NCBI RefSeq assembly: GCF_017741935.1
Contig: NZ_JAGHMH010000007.1
Span: forward strand, 310,001 to 374,000
Direction: 5' to 3'
Origin: Rhizobium sp. 16-449-1b
GTDB lineage: Bacteria; Pseudomonadota; Alphaproteobacteria; Rhizobiales; Rhizobiaceae
Length of the DNA stretch: 64,000 bases
Below the pieces are notes generated by a model. The model was given only the letters and a program-made list of their open reading frames with translations. It was not told the DNA's origin and made no database searches. A program made the translations under genes and the position numbers. Each line of letters opens with the position of its first letter. Position 1 is the first letter of the stretch. Shown piece after piece: positions 7,765 through 15,031 of the stretch.

Positions 7765-9555
7765 ATGCGCCTGAAAATCAATCTTAGACGGCTTGGCCCG
7801 CTACACACTCTGCTCGATGCGGGGCGCATGCGCGCGCTCCTGAGGCGCAGCGAGATGGGCATGGTGCTGGCCGGCGCGCTGATCGGCGTCACGTCTGGCC
7901 TCGCCGTCACCGGCATGAGCCTGATCTCGCGCGAGATGCACAGCCTGATCTTCGGGATCAGCGATGTCGAGCGATTGAGCTCCTCGCAAATCGACGACAA
8001 GTTCCTGCTGATGGCCGCCCCCGTCTGCGGCGGGATCTTGCTCGGCCTGTTGATGTATGTGCTGGCGAAGACCCGCAAGAAGCCGATGGTCGACCCGATC
8101 GAGGCCAATGCGCTGCATGGCGGCCGCCTGTCCTTGACCGACAGCATCATCGTCGCGATCCAGAACCTGATTTCCAACGGCTTCGGCGCCTCGGTCGGCC
8201 TTGAGGCCGGCTATACGCAGTTGGCGTCCGGCATCGCCTCGAAACTCGGCTTCAAACTGCAGCTGCGCCGCGCCGATCTGCGCGTTCTCGTCGGCTGCGG
8301 CGCCGCTGGCGCGATCGCCGCTGCCTTCAACGCGCCGCTGACGGGCGCTTTCTACGCCTTCGAGCTCATCATCGGGACCTATACGATCGTGTCGCTGACG
8401 CCCGTCGTCGTCTCCGCGCTGGTGTCCACGCTGGTCGCGCGGCTGCTCGCCGGCAGCGATTTCATCATCGATGTCGGCGATTTCGGCACCGTCATGCCGG
8501 CCGATTACGTGCCGGCCATCCTGCTCGGCGCCTTCTGCGCCGGCATCGGCATCCTGATCATGCAGGGCGTCGCCTTTATCGAGGAGCTCGCACGCCGCAG
8601 CTCGATCGCGCTGCCCTTCCGCCCAGCGCTTGGCGGCATCATCGTCGGGTTACTGGCGCTGGTGACGCCGCAGGTGCTGTCGGCAGGCCATGGCGCCCTG
8701 CATCTCAATCTCGACCGCGAGGTCGTGATTCCCGTGCTGATCGGACTTTTCCTGCTCAAGGCGCTGGCCTCGGCGATCTCGATCGGCTCCGGCTTCCGCG
8801 GCGGCCTGTTCTTCGCCTCGCTGTTCATGGGCGCGCTGCTCGGCAAGTTCTTCGCCTACTCGGCTCCCTATTTCGCCCACGCGACGCTGACGCCGATCAT
8901 CTATGCCGTCGTCGGCATGAGCTCGCTTGCCGTCGCCGTCATCGGCGGGCCGCTGACCATGACCTTCTTGGCGCTCGAAATCACCGGCGACTTCCCGATC
9001 ACGGCGCTGGTTCTCGCCGCCGTCATCACCTCGTCGCTCGTCGTGCGCAGCACCTTCGGCTACTCCTTCGCAACATGGCGTTTCCACCTGCGCGGCGAAA
9101 GCATCCGCAGCGCCCACGATGTCGGCTGGATCCGCAATCTGACGGTCAACAAGCTGATGCGCGCCGACGTCAAGACAGCGAAGGTCGGTATCAGCATCGA
9201 GCAATTCAAGGAAAGCTTCCCGATCGGCTCGGCCCAGCGCGTGATCCTGGTCGAGGACAGCGGCAAATATGCCGGTCTCGTGCTTGTGCCCGATATCTAC
9301 GCCAACCTCACCGACACCGCCGACGAGAGCAAGGGGCTCGACGAATTCGTGCGCTACCGCAACGACTTCCTGACGCCGCAGATGAACGCCAAGCAGGCCG
9401 CCGCGATCTTCGATAAGACCGAGAGCGAAGCGCTCGCCGTCGTCAACAATCTCGTCGAGCGCACCGTGGTCGGCCAGCTCAGCGAAGCCCACACGCTGCG
9501 CCGCTACAGCGAAGAACTGGACCGCCGCCGCCGCGAGGTCTCGGGCGAAATCTAA
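7765..9555 (+). CDS. CLC-family chloride channel/antiporter with CBS domains
   Basis: A 596-residue inner-membrane CLC protein. The core (about residues 30-440) has the two ion-pathway signatures: GLEAGYTQ at 145-152, which corresponds to GREGP and keeps the gating glutamate, and the GCGAAGAIAAAFNAPLTG segment near 180. A GSGFRGGLFF block follows near 345. After the membrane part, residues about 450-585 form a tandem CBS-like cytoplasmic region ending in a charged RRYSEELDRRRREVS tail. The departures from GREGP (Leu for Arg, Ala-Gly for Gly-Pro) suggest altered ion selectivity, but the transport mode cannot be told. It ends overlapping the convergent cobQ stop by four bases. Confidence 0.9.
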   Translation: MRLKINLRRLGPLHTLLDAGRMRALLRRSEMGMVLAGALIGVTSGLAVTGMSLISREMHSLIFGISDVERLSSSQIDDKFLLMAAPVCGGILLGLLMYVLAKTRKKPMVDPIEANALHGGRLSLTDSIIVAIQNLISNGFGASVGLEAGYTQLASGIASKLGFKLQLRRADLRVLVGCGAAGAIAAAFNAPLTGAFYAFELIIGTYTIVSLTPVVVSALVSTLVARLLAGSDFIIDVGDFGTVMPADYVPAILLGAFCAGIGILIMQGVAFIEELARRSSIALPFRPALGGIIVGLLALVTPQVLSAGHGALHLNLDREVVIPVLIGLFLLKALASAISIGSGFRGGLFFASLFMGALLGKFFAYSAPYFAHATLTPIIYAVVGMSSLAVAVIGGPLTMTFLALEITGDFPITALVLAAVITSSLVVRSTFGYSFATWRFHLRGESIRSAHDVGWIRNLTVNKLMRADVKTAKVGISIEQFKESFPIGSAQRVILVEDSGKYAGLVLVPDIYANLTDTADESKGLDEFVRYRNDFLTPQMNAKQAAAIFDKTESEALAVVNNLVERTVVGQLSEAHTLRRYSEELDRRRREVSGEI

Positions 9556-11006
9556 CCCAACAGGTTGTCCAGCCAGCGCTTGTCGAGATGCGTTTCGAGC
9601 TCGGCAGCCACCTCGTCAAGCGCCTGCTCGACGCCGGCGCGATAGTCGTGGCTTTGGCCTGTCAGGCCGAAGCTTGCAAGCAGCCGGGACCGGTAGCCGT
9701 CACTCGCAAACAGCCCGTGCAGATACGTCCCAACGACCCGCCCGTCCCCTGAGATCGCGCCATCAGGCTTGCCGTCGACGATCGCGAAGGGCCGCACGCG
9801 GTCGGCGCCTTCGGTAACCCCGAGATGGATCTGGTAGCCCGAGAGGACCTCGCCATTCTCGGCCGAAACCGCCACGCTGTTGCGCACCGTCTTCTCCGCG
9901 TCCATGACGGTCTCGACGTTGAGCAAGCCGAGCCCCTCGATCTCGCGCACACTCCCTTCGATGCCCAACGGATCACGCACCATCCGCCCTAGCATCTGAT
10001 AGCCGCCACAGATTCCGATAGCCCGTCCGCCGCGCCTGATATGCGCGGTGAGATCCTTATCCCAACCCTGCGTCCTGAAATCCGCAAGATCGGAAATGGT
10101 CGATTTCGACCCAGGAAGGATGATCATCTGCGCATCAGCAGGCAACGGTTCACCGGCGCGAACGAACACCAGTTCCACATCCGGCTCCGCCAGCAGCGGA
10201 TCGAGATCATCGAAGTTGGCGATCCGCGGCAACACCGGCACGGCGATCTTCAGCGCCCCGGCATTACCGCGCGCCAGCCGCTCCAGCGCCACCGAATCCT
10301 CCGCCGGCAGCCGCGCGGCGGCCTTCAGCCACGGCACGACGCCGAAACAGGGCCAGCCGGTGAAACGCCCGACAGCAGCAATCCCGTCGTCGAAAAGCGA
10401 CACGTCGCCACGAAACTTGTTGATGATATAGCCGGAGATCATCGCCCTATCCTCGTCAGACAGGATCGTGTGCGTACCGACCAGCGAAGCGATCACCCCG
10501 CCACGATCGATATCGCCGACGAGAACGACCGGCACGCCGGCGCGCGTTGCAAACCCCATATTGGCGATATCGCCGGGCCGCAGGTTGATCTCGGCCGGCG
10601 ATCCCGCCCCCTCGACGATGATGAGATCGGCGCCGCGCGAAATCGTCTGAAAGCTCTCGGTGACATAATCGAGCAATTGCGGCTTGAGCCGCTGGTAGTC
10701 GCGGCCCTTGGCCTGCCCCCAGACCTTGCCCTGCACGACGATCTGGCTGCCGACATCGGATTGCGGCTTCAAGAGCACCGGGTTCATGTGCACGGACGAT
10801 TGCACGCGCGCGGCCATCGACTGCAGCCACTGCGCGCGCCCGATCTCGCCGCCATCATCGGCGACCGCGGCATTGTTTGACATGTTCTGTGGCTTGAACG
10901 GGCGCACCGAGATGCCACGATTTGCGGCAAGTCGGCACAGGCCCGCGACGAGCACCGTCTTGCCGACATCCGAGCCGGTTCCTTGCAGCATGATGGCTTT
11001 GGTCAT
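9552..11006 (-). CDS. cobQ: Cobyric acid synthase (glutamine-hydrolysing)
   Basis: CobQ amidates the b, d, e and g side chains of adenosylcobyrinic a,c-diamide, using ATP and glutamine. The 484-residue protein starts MTKAIMLQGTGSDVGKT with the dethiobiotin-synthetase-like P-loop. It has the VEGAGSPAEINLR block near residue 135 and a class I amidotransferase domain in the C-terminal half, with the nucleophile region AIGICGGYQMLG near 335 and a His/Glu region near 440. The ATG at 11006 is chosen because GAGGAG lies upstream; an earlier in-frame TTG lacks a ribosome site. It is separate from the cobP-cobO operon and no second riboswitch is visible in front of it. Confidence 0.95.
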   Translation of the reverse strand: MTKAIMLQGTGSDVGKTVLVAGLCRLAANRGISVRPFKPQNMSNNAAVADDGGEIGRAQWLQSMAARVQSSVHMNPVLLKPQSDVGSQIVVQGKVWGQAKGRDYQRLKPQLLDYVTESFQTISRGADLIIVEGAGSPAEINLRPGDIANMGFATRAGVPVVLVGDIDRGGVIASLVGTHTILSDEDRAMISGYIINKFRGDVSLFDDGIAAVGRFTGWPCFGVVPWLKAAARLPAEDSVALERLARGNAGALKIAVPVLPRIANFDDLDPLLAEPDVELVFVRAGEPLPADAQMIILPGSKSTISDLADFRTQGWDKDLTAHIRRGGRAIGICGGYQMLGRMVRDPLGIEGSVREIEGLGLLNVETVMDAEKTVRNSVAVSAENGEVLSGYQIHLGVTEGADRVRPFAIVDGKPDGAISGDGRVVGTYLHGLFASDGYRSRLLASFGLTGQSHDYRAGVEQALDEVAAELETHLDKRWLDNLLG

Positions 11007-11089
11007 TGGCGCGGCGCTCCTCAAAACTGAAGACGGCGTACAACGGCGTTTCAGCCCCGGTCAATCGCAACAGCCCGATCGCAACCGTT

Positions 11090-11243
11090 CTAAATGCGAA
11101 AGCCGCGCAGACCTAAGGTCGCGCGGCTTGCCGAAATACGCTGGCGCTTTGCCCATACACGGCGAAGCTCACGTTCCCCGGGACGCAGTACCTGATCCGG
11201 AGAAGCAGCGGTTGTCCCCCGCCACGCAGCTATTCTTAGCGCC
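11090..11243 (-). ncRNA. Candidate structured RNA (rod-like hairpin plus terminator)
   Basis: On the minus strand TTAAGT (11275-11270) and TAACAA (11252-11247), 17 bp apart, would start a transcript near 11241. GGCGCT there pairs with AGCGCC at 11148-11143. Inside, GCGTGGCG pairs with CGCCGTGT and GGGGAC with GTCCC, giving one long irregular rod of about 100 nt. Then follows AGCCGCGC...GCGCGGCT (11128-11101) and TTTCGCATTT, which reads as an intrinsic terminator. The overall shape and length recall 6S RNA, but I cannot show the 6S sequence signature. It could also be a leader of cobQ, whose start lies about 85 bases further on. Confidence 0.4.
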
Positions 11244-11450
11244 ACATTGTTACCGGATGGTTAGTGAGCACTTAACCAAATATGAATTCGGGCCCTTTTG
11301 GCGATTTTGTTTCGGCAGCGATATGAGCGGGTTGAGACAGGCTGCCGCACGGGCGACAGGTTTCCGCAAGCAAGCGCGTTGCATATAAGTCGCCAAAGAC
11401 GACTCGCCGCTTCCAGCGACGACCGAATACCGACGACATGGAGAATGACG

Positions 11451-11798
11451 ATGACCTCAGCCCCGTTTCCCGATTCCGAGACGATCGCCGCCAAGTTTTC
11501 CGCGCTGGGCGAACAGGACAAGTCCTATCTCGGGCTGATCATGGAAAACCCGGTGCAGGACGACAGCCTGCTAGATGGCATCCATCGTCACCTCGACAAT
11601 GCGTCGCGCGCACCGTTCCTGAACACGCTGAAGCTCGAGGCATTGGGAAAATGGGTTGGGGACGCAGCGCCGCCGCGTCTCCAGATTCGTTTGATGGAAG
11701 CTTCCAAGTCCAGCCAGCATCCGACCTATGCCGCCTTCCGCAAGGGCCTGACGGCATCGGGTGGGCTGGAGAAAGCTTATCCGCAGGCGAAGATCTGA
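11451..11798 (+). CDS. Conserved-looking hypothetical protein, 115 residues
   Basis: Begins MTSAPFPDSETIAAKFSALG and ends GLEKAYPQAKI. The chosen ATG has GGAG seven bases upstream; an ATG six bases earlier is also in frame. The protein has no signal peptide or membrane helix, is mostly predicted helical by composition, and has alternating charged and hydrophobic residues typical of a folded cytoplasmic protein. I do not recognise a domain. It converges with the entericidin-like lipoprotein gene, the stops being six bases apart. Confidence 0.7.
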   Translation: MTSAPFPDSETIAAKFSALGEQDKSYLGLIMENPVQDDSLLDGIHRHLDNASRAPFLNTLKLEALGKWVGDAAPPRLQIRLMEASKSSQHPTYAAFRKGLTASGGLEKAYPQAKI

Positions 11799-11804
11799 GC
11801 CGGC

Positions 11805-11960
11805 TTAGCGCTGCGCGGCGTGATTGACGTTGCGTCCGGCATCCTGCGTGGCGTTGACAGCGTTCGCCGTATCGCGACCGACACCACGGATGGTGTTGGC
11901 GCAAGAGGCAAGAGTGAACAGAAGCATGATGGCAGCACCAATCTTTACCGTGGTGGTCAT
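11805..11960 (-). CDS. Entericidin-like small lipoprotein
   Basis: A 51-residue protein beginning MTTTVKIGAAIMLLFTLASC, with a type II signal peptide and lipobox LASC (Cys at residue 20), then a short Asn/Ala/Arg-rich mature part (NTIRGVGRDTANAVNATQDA). This matches the entericidin A/B layout: tiny membrane-anchored lipoproteins expressed in stress or stationary phase. The start at 11960 has AAGGGA upstream; the longer frame in front lacks a ribosome site. Confidence 0.8.
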   Translation of the reverse strand: MTTTVKIGAAIMLLFTLASCANTIRGVGRDTANAVNATQDAGRNVNHAAQR

Positions 11961-12085
11961 AGTCGGAAATCCCTTGTTTAAAAAACCGCTCTCCGCAGCC
12001 AGTCGCACGACTGCTGCGCGCTGATAACGCACTGAACCCAAAAAGGTTTCAGCCGGACTTCCCTTTTTTAAATGAGCGATATTAG

Positions 12086-12108
12086 CCGGGCATCGGTCAC
12101 ATGCCCGG
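12086..12108 (-). terminator. Possible terminator hairpin after the LysR gene
   Basis: CCGGGCAT and ATGCCCGG form an 8-bp stem around a 7-nt loop, eight bases past the LysR stop codon on the minus strand. The T-rich run (TTTAAAAAA) is about 18 bases further, so an intrinsic terminator is only a possibility. Confidence 0.35.
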
Positions 12109-12115
12109 TTGGCCG

Positions 12116-13018
12116 TCAGGCGGCGATCGCCTTGGCTTTTTCGCTGAATGCCAGCCGGATGCTTTCGGCCACCGTTTTCATCGGCGCGGTCATCTGCGAG
12201 ATGGTCAACAGGCGGATATCGAACGAGCCGAGCTCGGGCAGTCCGTCCTGCGCGCCGAGGATTTCCATATCCTCTCCGACATAGGAGCGCGGCAGCGGCG
12301 CGATGGCGAGATCGGAGACCACGGCGGCGCGCTGCGCCATCGTATGGCCGCTCAGAAACGCCACGCGGAAATCCCGCTTCATCCGCTCGAGCTGCGCAAG
12401 CGCCTCAAGCCGCCAGATGCACCCCTCTTCCCAGATGGAGATCGGCAGCGGCTCGCGGCGATGCGCGGTGCCGCATTTGGCCCCGGCCCAGACCAGCCGC
12501 TCGCGATAGACGATCTCGCCATCGGTGGGCAGCGGACGCGTGGCGCAGTTGATAAGCGCCAGATCGAGCCTCTGCTCCTCCATGCGCTTGCGAAGCCCCA
12601 GGCTCATGTCGATGGTCACATCGACCATGATGCCGGGAAAATTCTCGGCGAAGTTCTTCAGGATGCCGGGCAGGATGCGCTCGCCGATATCCTCGGGCGC
12701 CCCCAGCCGCACGACGCCGCTCAGCTCCGGCATGATGAAGCGCGACACAGCCTCGTTGGAGAGAGCCAGCATGTTGCGCGCATAGGATAGAAGGACCTCG
12801 CCATGCTGCGTCAGCGAAACCGAGCGTGCGTCACGCAGAAACAGCGTCGCGCCGAGCTGCTCTTCGAGTTTCTTGATCTGCATTGAGACGGCCGAAGGCG
12901 TTCGGAACACGGCTTCGGCGGCCGTTGAAAAATTGCCGGTCTCGGCGATCGCCACGAAGGTGCGCAGCACATCGTTGTCGAGGAGCGGAATGGGACGGCG
13001 AAGCGGAGCTGTCATCAT
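12116..13018 (-). CDS. LysR-family transcriptional regulator
   Basis: A 300-residue regulator with an N-terminal winged helix-turn-helix (residues about 12-70: FVAIAETGNFSTAAEAVF, then SAVSMQIKKLEEQLGATLF) and a periplasmic-binding-protein-like effector domain from about residue 95. The domain layout resembles the LrhA/HexA branch. Start: the ATG at 13018 behind AAAGATGAG; the upstream extension of the frame lacks a ribosome site. It is divergent from two small genes at 13130 and 13463, each preceded by the repeat GTTTGATTGA. That makes them likely targets, in the manner of rhizobial and Brucella LysR regulators that drive small DUF1127 genes. Confidence 0.9.
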   Translation of the reverse strand: MMTAPLRRPIPLLDNDVLRTFVAIAETGNFSTAAEAVFRTPSAVSMQIKKLEEQLGATLFLRDARSVSLTQHGEVLLSYARNMLALSNEAVSRFIMPELSGVVRLGAPEDIGERILPGILKNFAENFPGIMVDVTIDMSLGLRKRMEEQRLDLALINCATRPLPTDGEIVYRERLVWAGAKCGTAHRREPLPISIWEEGCIWRLEALAQLERMKRDFRVAFLSGHTMAQRAAVVSDLAIAPLPRSYVGEDMEILGAQDGLPELGSFDIRLLTISQMTAPMKTVAESIRLAFSEKAKAIAA

Positions 13019-13060
13019 CTCATCTTTCAATTTTCTTGATACATAACACAATATCATTTT

Positions 13061-13070
13061 GTTTGATTGA
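13061..13070 (+). promoter_or_regulatory. Upstream repeat GTTTGATTGA, copy 1
   Basis: This 10-mer lies in the LysR/small-gene divergent region. The same 10-mer recurs at 13375-13384 in front of the second small gene (69 bp and 88 bp before the respective start codons). It is a candidate LysR half-site or shared promoter element. Confidence 0.4.
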
Positions 13071-13129
13071 AAGTCAACGGAGGTTCAGTCTGGCTGGTAT
13101 CGGATCACTTCGATGAAGGAGACAAACCG

Positions 13130-13384
13130 ATGACCACTCGAACCCTGATAGACAGCCTGCGCGACTTCATCGCCCGCCGCCGCGTTCTGGCGATGCGACG
13201 GACCGCCATCGAGCAGATCGCCCGCCAGCCGGGCCACCTTGCCGCCGATGTGAATGTGCCGCGCCGGTATGCGCCAGCGGGCATCACCGTCGTCATCGTC
13301 AGCGCCATTGGCTGCCCGATCCATATGATCGGCCAATCATTCAAAATGATTGATGATAGCCATAAACTCTATTCGTTTGATTGA
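13130..13384 (+). CDS. Small basic protein, DUF1127-like N-terminal part
   Basis: 84 residues starting MTTRTLIDSLRDFIARRRVL, with GAAGGAGA upstream of the ATG. The first 45 residues (Arg-rich helix, then AIEQIARQPGHLAADVNVPR) resemble the YjiS-like DUF1127 pattern of a basic helix followed by a short acidic-to-Arg motif, though without its usual DIGL core. The remaining 35 residues, with a hydrophobic ITVVIVSAIGCPIHMIG, look unlike DUF1127 and may be read-through of a formerly shorter gene. The stop codon region carries the second GTTTGATTGA repeat and, at 13335-13351, the palindrome AATCATT-CAA-AATGATT. Confidence 0.55.
   Translation: MTTRTLIDSLRDFIARRRVLAMRRTAIEQIARQPGHLAADVNVPRRYAPAGITVVIVSAIGCPIHMIGQSFKMIDDSHKLYSFD
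13375..13384 (+). promoter_or_regulatory. Upstream repeat GTTTGATTGA, copy 2
   Basis: Identical to 13061-13070 and placed before the DUF1127-like gene at 13463. It overlaps the end of the preceding small ORF, including its TGA. Confidence 0.4.
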
Positions 13385-13462
13385 TGGGCCACAAAGGACC
13401 ATATCAGTAACAACGAATTCACAACCGAGAGACGTCGGTCGATACGAGAAAGGACATTCGAC

Positions 13463-13663
13463 ATGACCACGATCACCTTCAGAGACAACAAGCTGCCCCA
13501 TGTGGCTCATCATGATCACTCCCTGTCAGCCTACGCCCGCAAGGTTGCCCGCGCATGGCATCAGTGGCAGGCAGCACGCGAAATCGAAGCCATGCCGATC
13601 GACATGCGCAAGGATTTCGGCTGGCCGTCGGCGGATAATGTAGACGACCACAAGGCGATGTAA
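13463..13663 (+). CDS. DUF1127-like small protein
   Basis: 66 residues, with an AAGGA ribosome site. The C-terminal half, ARAWHQWQAAREIEAMPIDM followed by RKDFGWPSAD, fits the DUF1127 scheme of a Trp/Arg helix followed by a D-(I/F)-G motif. Proteins of this kind in Rhizobiales are small RNA-associated or phosphate/virulence-linked factors, and the exact role here is unknown. It is followed by a good intrinsic terminator and shares its upstream repeat with the neighbouring small gene. Confidence 0.75.
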   Translation: MTTITFRDNKLPHVAHHDHSLSAYARKVARAWHQWQAAREIEAMPIDMRKDFGWPSADNVDDHKAM

Positions 13664-13690
13664 TGGATGCGACATACCTCCCCGCATGAG

Positions 13691-13730
13691 AGCGGCGCCT
13701 GCTTCCCGGCAGCGCCGCTTTCGTCGTTTT
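13691..13730 (+). terminator. Intrinsic terminator of the DUF1127-like gene
   Basis: AGCGGCG and CGCCGCT, extended inside by CTGC/GCAG, form a GC-rich stem. It is followed by TTTCGTCGTTTT, 28 bases after the stop codon. Confidence 0.75.
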
Positions 13731-13817
13731 AGGCCCCTCGTGATTTAATCTTGAATATCAGGAACATGTATTTTCAACAGGACTTTTGGCGAACATTTGT
13801 TCTTGTCAAAAGCCAAT

Positions 13818-13831
13818 TGACCGACGTCAAT
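13818..13831. promoter_or_regulatory. FixK/FNR-type box TTGAC-CGAC-GTCAA
   Basis: A perfect palindrome fitting TTGAY-N4-RTCAA, extended to seven-base arms (AATTGAC/GTCAATT). It lies 126 bp before the AraC-type regulator at 13957 and ten bases before the first of three 21-bp spaced repeats. Confidence 0.5.
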
Positions 13832-13840
13832 TAAAGCAAT

Positions 13841-13893
13841 GTCGCATTTTTGCTCTTTGCGGCCGCATTTTTCCATGAGAATGTCGCTTTCTG
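13841..13893 (+). promoter_or_regulatory. Three direct repeats with 21-bp spacing (AraC-type operator)
   Basis: TGTCGCATTTTT at 13841, GGCCGCATTTTT at 13862 and TGTCGCTTT at 13883 start exactly 21 bp apart, i.e. on the same helix face. Spaced direct repeats upstream of an AraC/GlxA-type gene suggest autoregulation; TGTCG half-sites recall those of the GbdR group. The 293 bases from 13664 to 13956 hold no convincing gene. Confidence 0.6.
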
Positions 13894-13956
13894 AATATCT
13901 AAGCGGCGCAATCCAAGCACCAATAGCGCATTGGCCCTCCATCATGGATTTCTCGC

Positions 13957-14976
13957 ATGAGCAAGATGTCGCATAAGAAACGCTCCATCGTCTTCTTCAT
14001 GGTACCGCAGTTTACGATGCTGCCCTTTTCGGCCGCGATCGATACGCTGCGCATCGCCAACCGCATGCTGGGCTACCAGGCCTATACCTGGCGCCTGACC
14101 TCGGTGGATGGCGAAAAGGTCTATTCCTCCTGCGGCATCGGCGTCGAGGCCAACACGTCGCTGGCGGACGAGCGCCGCAACCTCGGCGGCGAGAACCGCC
14201 CGAGCATGGTGCTGGTCTGTTCCGGCATCGACGTCGAGGAATTCAACAACAAGTCCGTCAATGCGTGGTTGCGCGAATCCTACAATCGCAGCGTCGCCGT
14301 CGGTAGTCTCTGTACGGGCGCGCATGTGCTTGCCCAGGCCGGTCTCCTGAATGGCAAGCGCTGCGCGATTCACTGGGAAAACCTGCCGGGCTTCTCCGAA
14401 GCCTTCCCGCAGGCGGAGGTCTATGCCGATCTCTACGAAGTGGACAGCAATCTCTACACCTGCGCCGGTGGCACCGCCTCGCTCGACATGATGCTGAACC
14501 TCATCGGCGAGGATTTCGGCGAGACGCTGGTCAACCGCGTCTGCGAGCAGCATCTCACCGACCGCGTCCGCAGCCCGCACGATCGCCAGCGCCTGCCGCT
14601 GCGCGCCCGTCTCGGTGTCCAGAACGGCAAGGTTCTGTCGATCATCGAATTGATGGAAGGCAATCTCGCCGAGCCGCTGTCGCTGCTGGAGATCGCCGAC
14701 GGCGCCGGCCTGTCGCGCCGACAGATCGAGCGCCTGTTCCGCCAGGAAATGGGTCGTTCCCCTGCCCGCTACTATCTCGAAATCCGGCTCGACCGCGCCC
14801 GTCACCTGCTGGTGCAATCGTCGATGCCTGTTGTTGAGGTGGCTGTTGCCTGCGGCTTCGTCTCCGCATCGCACTTCTCCAAGTGTTATCGCGAACTCTA
14901 CCACCGCTCGCCGCAGCAGGAGCGCGCCGAGCGGAAGATGACGATGGCGACCGCCCGCCAAGCCATCGCGGCCTGA
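13957..14976 (+). CDS. GlxA-family AraC-type regulator (GbdR/CdhR-like)
   Basis: 339 residues. An N-terminal DJ-1/PfpI-like domain (about 10-190, with FMVPQFTMLPFSAAIDTLRI and AVGSLCTGAHVLAQAGLLNG) is fused to a C-terminal AraC double helix-turn-helix (about 225-325, EIADGAGLSRRQIERLFRQE and EVAVACGFVSASHFSKCYRE). Proteins of this layout control glycine betaine, carnitine or arginine catabolism. The substrate here cannot be read because no catabolic genes adjoin. The ATG at 13957 has a poor ribosome site; an ATG nine bases later is an alternative. A FixK-like box and three 21-bp repeats lie upstream. Confidence 0.88.
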   Translation: MSKMSHKKRSIVFFMVPQFTMLPFSAAIDTLRIANRMLGYQAYTWRLTSVDGEKVYSSCGIGVEANTSLADERRNLGGENRPSMVLVCSGIDVEEFNNKSVNAWLRESYNRSVAVGSLCTGAHVLAQAGLLNGKRCAIHWENLPGFSEAFPQAEVYADLYEVDSNLYTCAGGTASLDMMLNLIGEDFGETLVNRVCEQHLTDRVRSPHDRQRLPLRARLGVQNGKVLSIIELMEGNLAEPLSLLEIADGAGLSRRQIERLFRQEMGRSPARYYLEIRLDRARHLLVQSSMPVVEVAVACGFVSASHFSKCYRELYHRSPQQERAERKMTMATARQAIAA

Positions 14977-15031
14977 GCCTTACGACAAGTGTCCGCGATA
15001 GCGGCCGTAAACCGCTATCGCGGATGCGACA

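Noticed and set aside
11150..11225. SRP RNA on the plus strand, suggested by CTGATCCGGAGAAGCAGC
   Set aside because: Resembles the SRP domain IV consensus but needs a two-base deletion, and the tetraloop stem does not close; the terminator also points to the minus strand.
13745..13945. 66-codon minus-strand ORF in the regulator promoter region
   Set aside because: No ribosome site, and it overlaps the 21-bp repeats and FixK-like box, which explain the region better.
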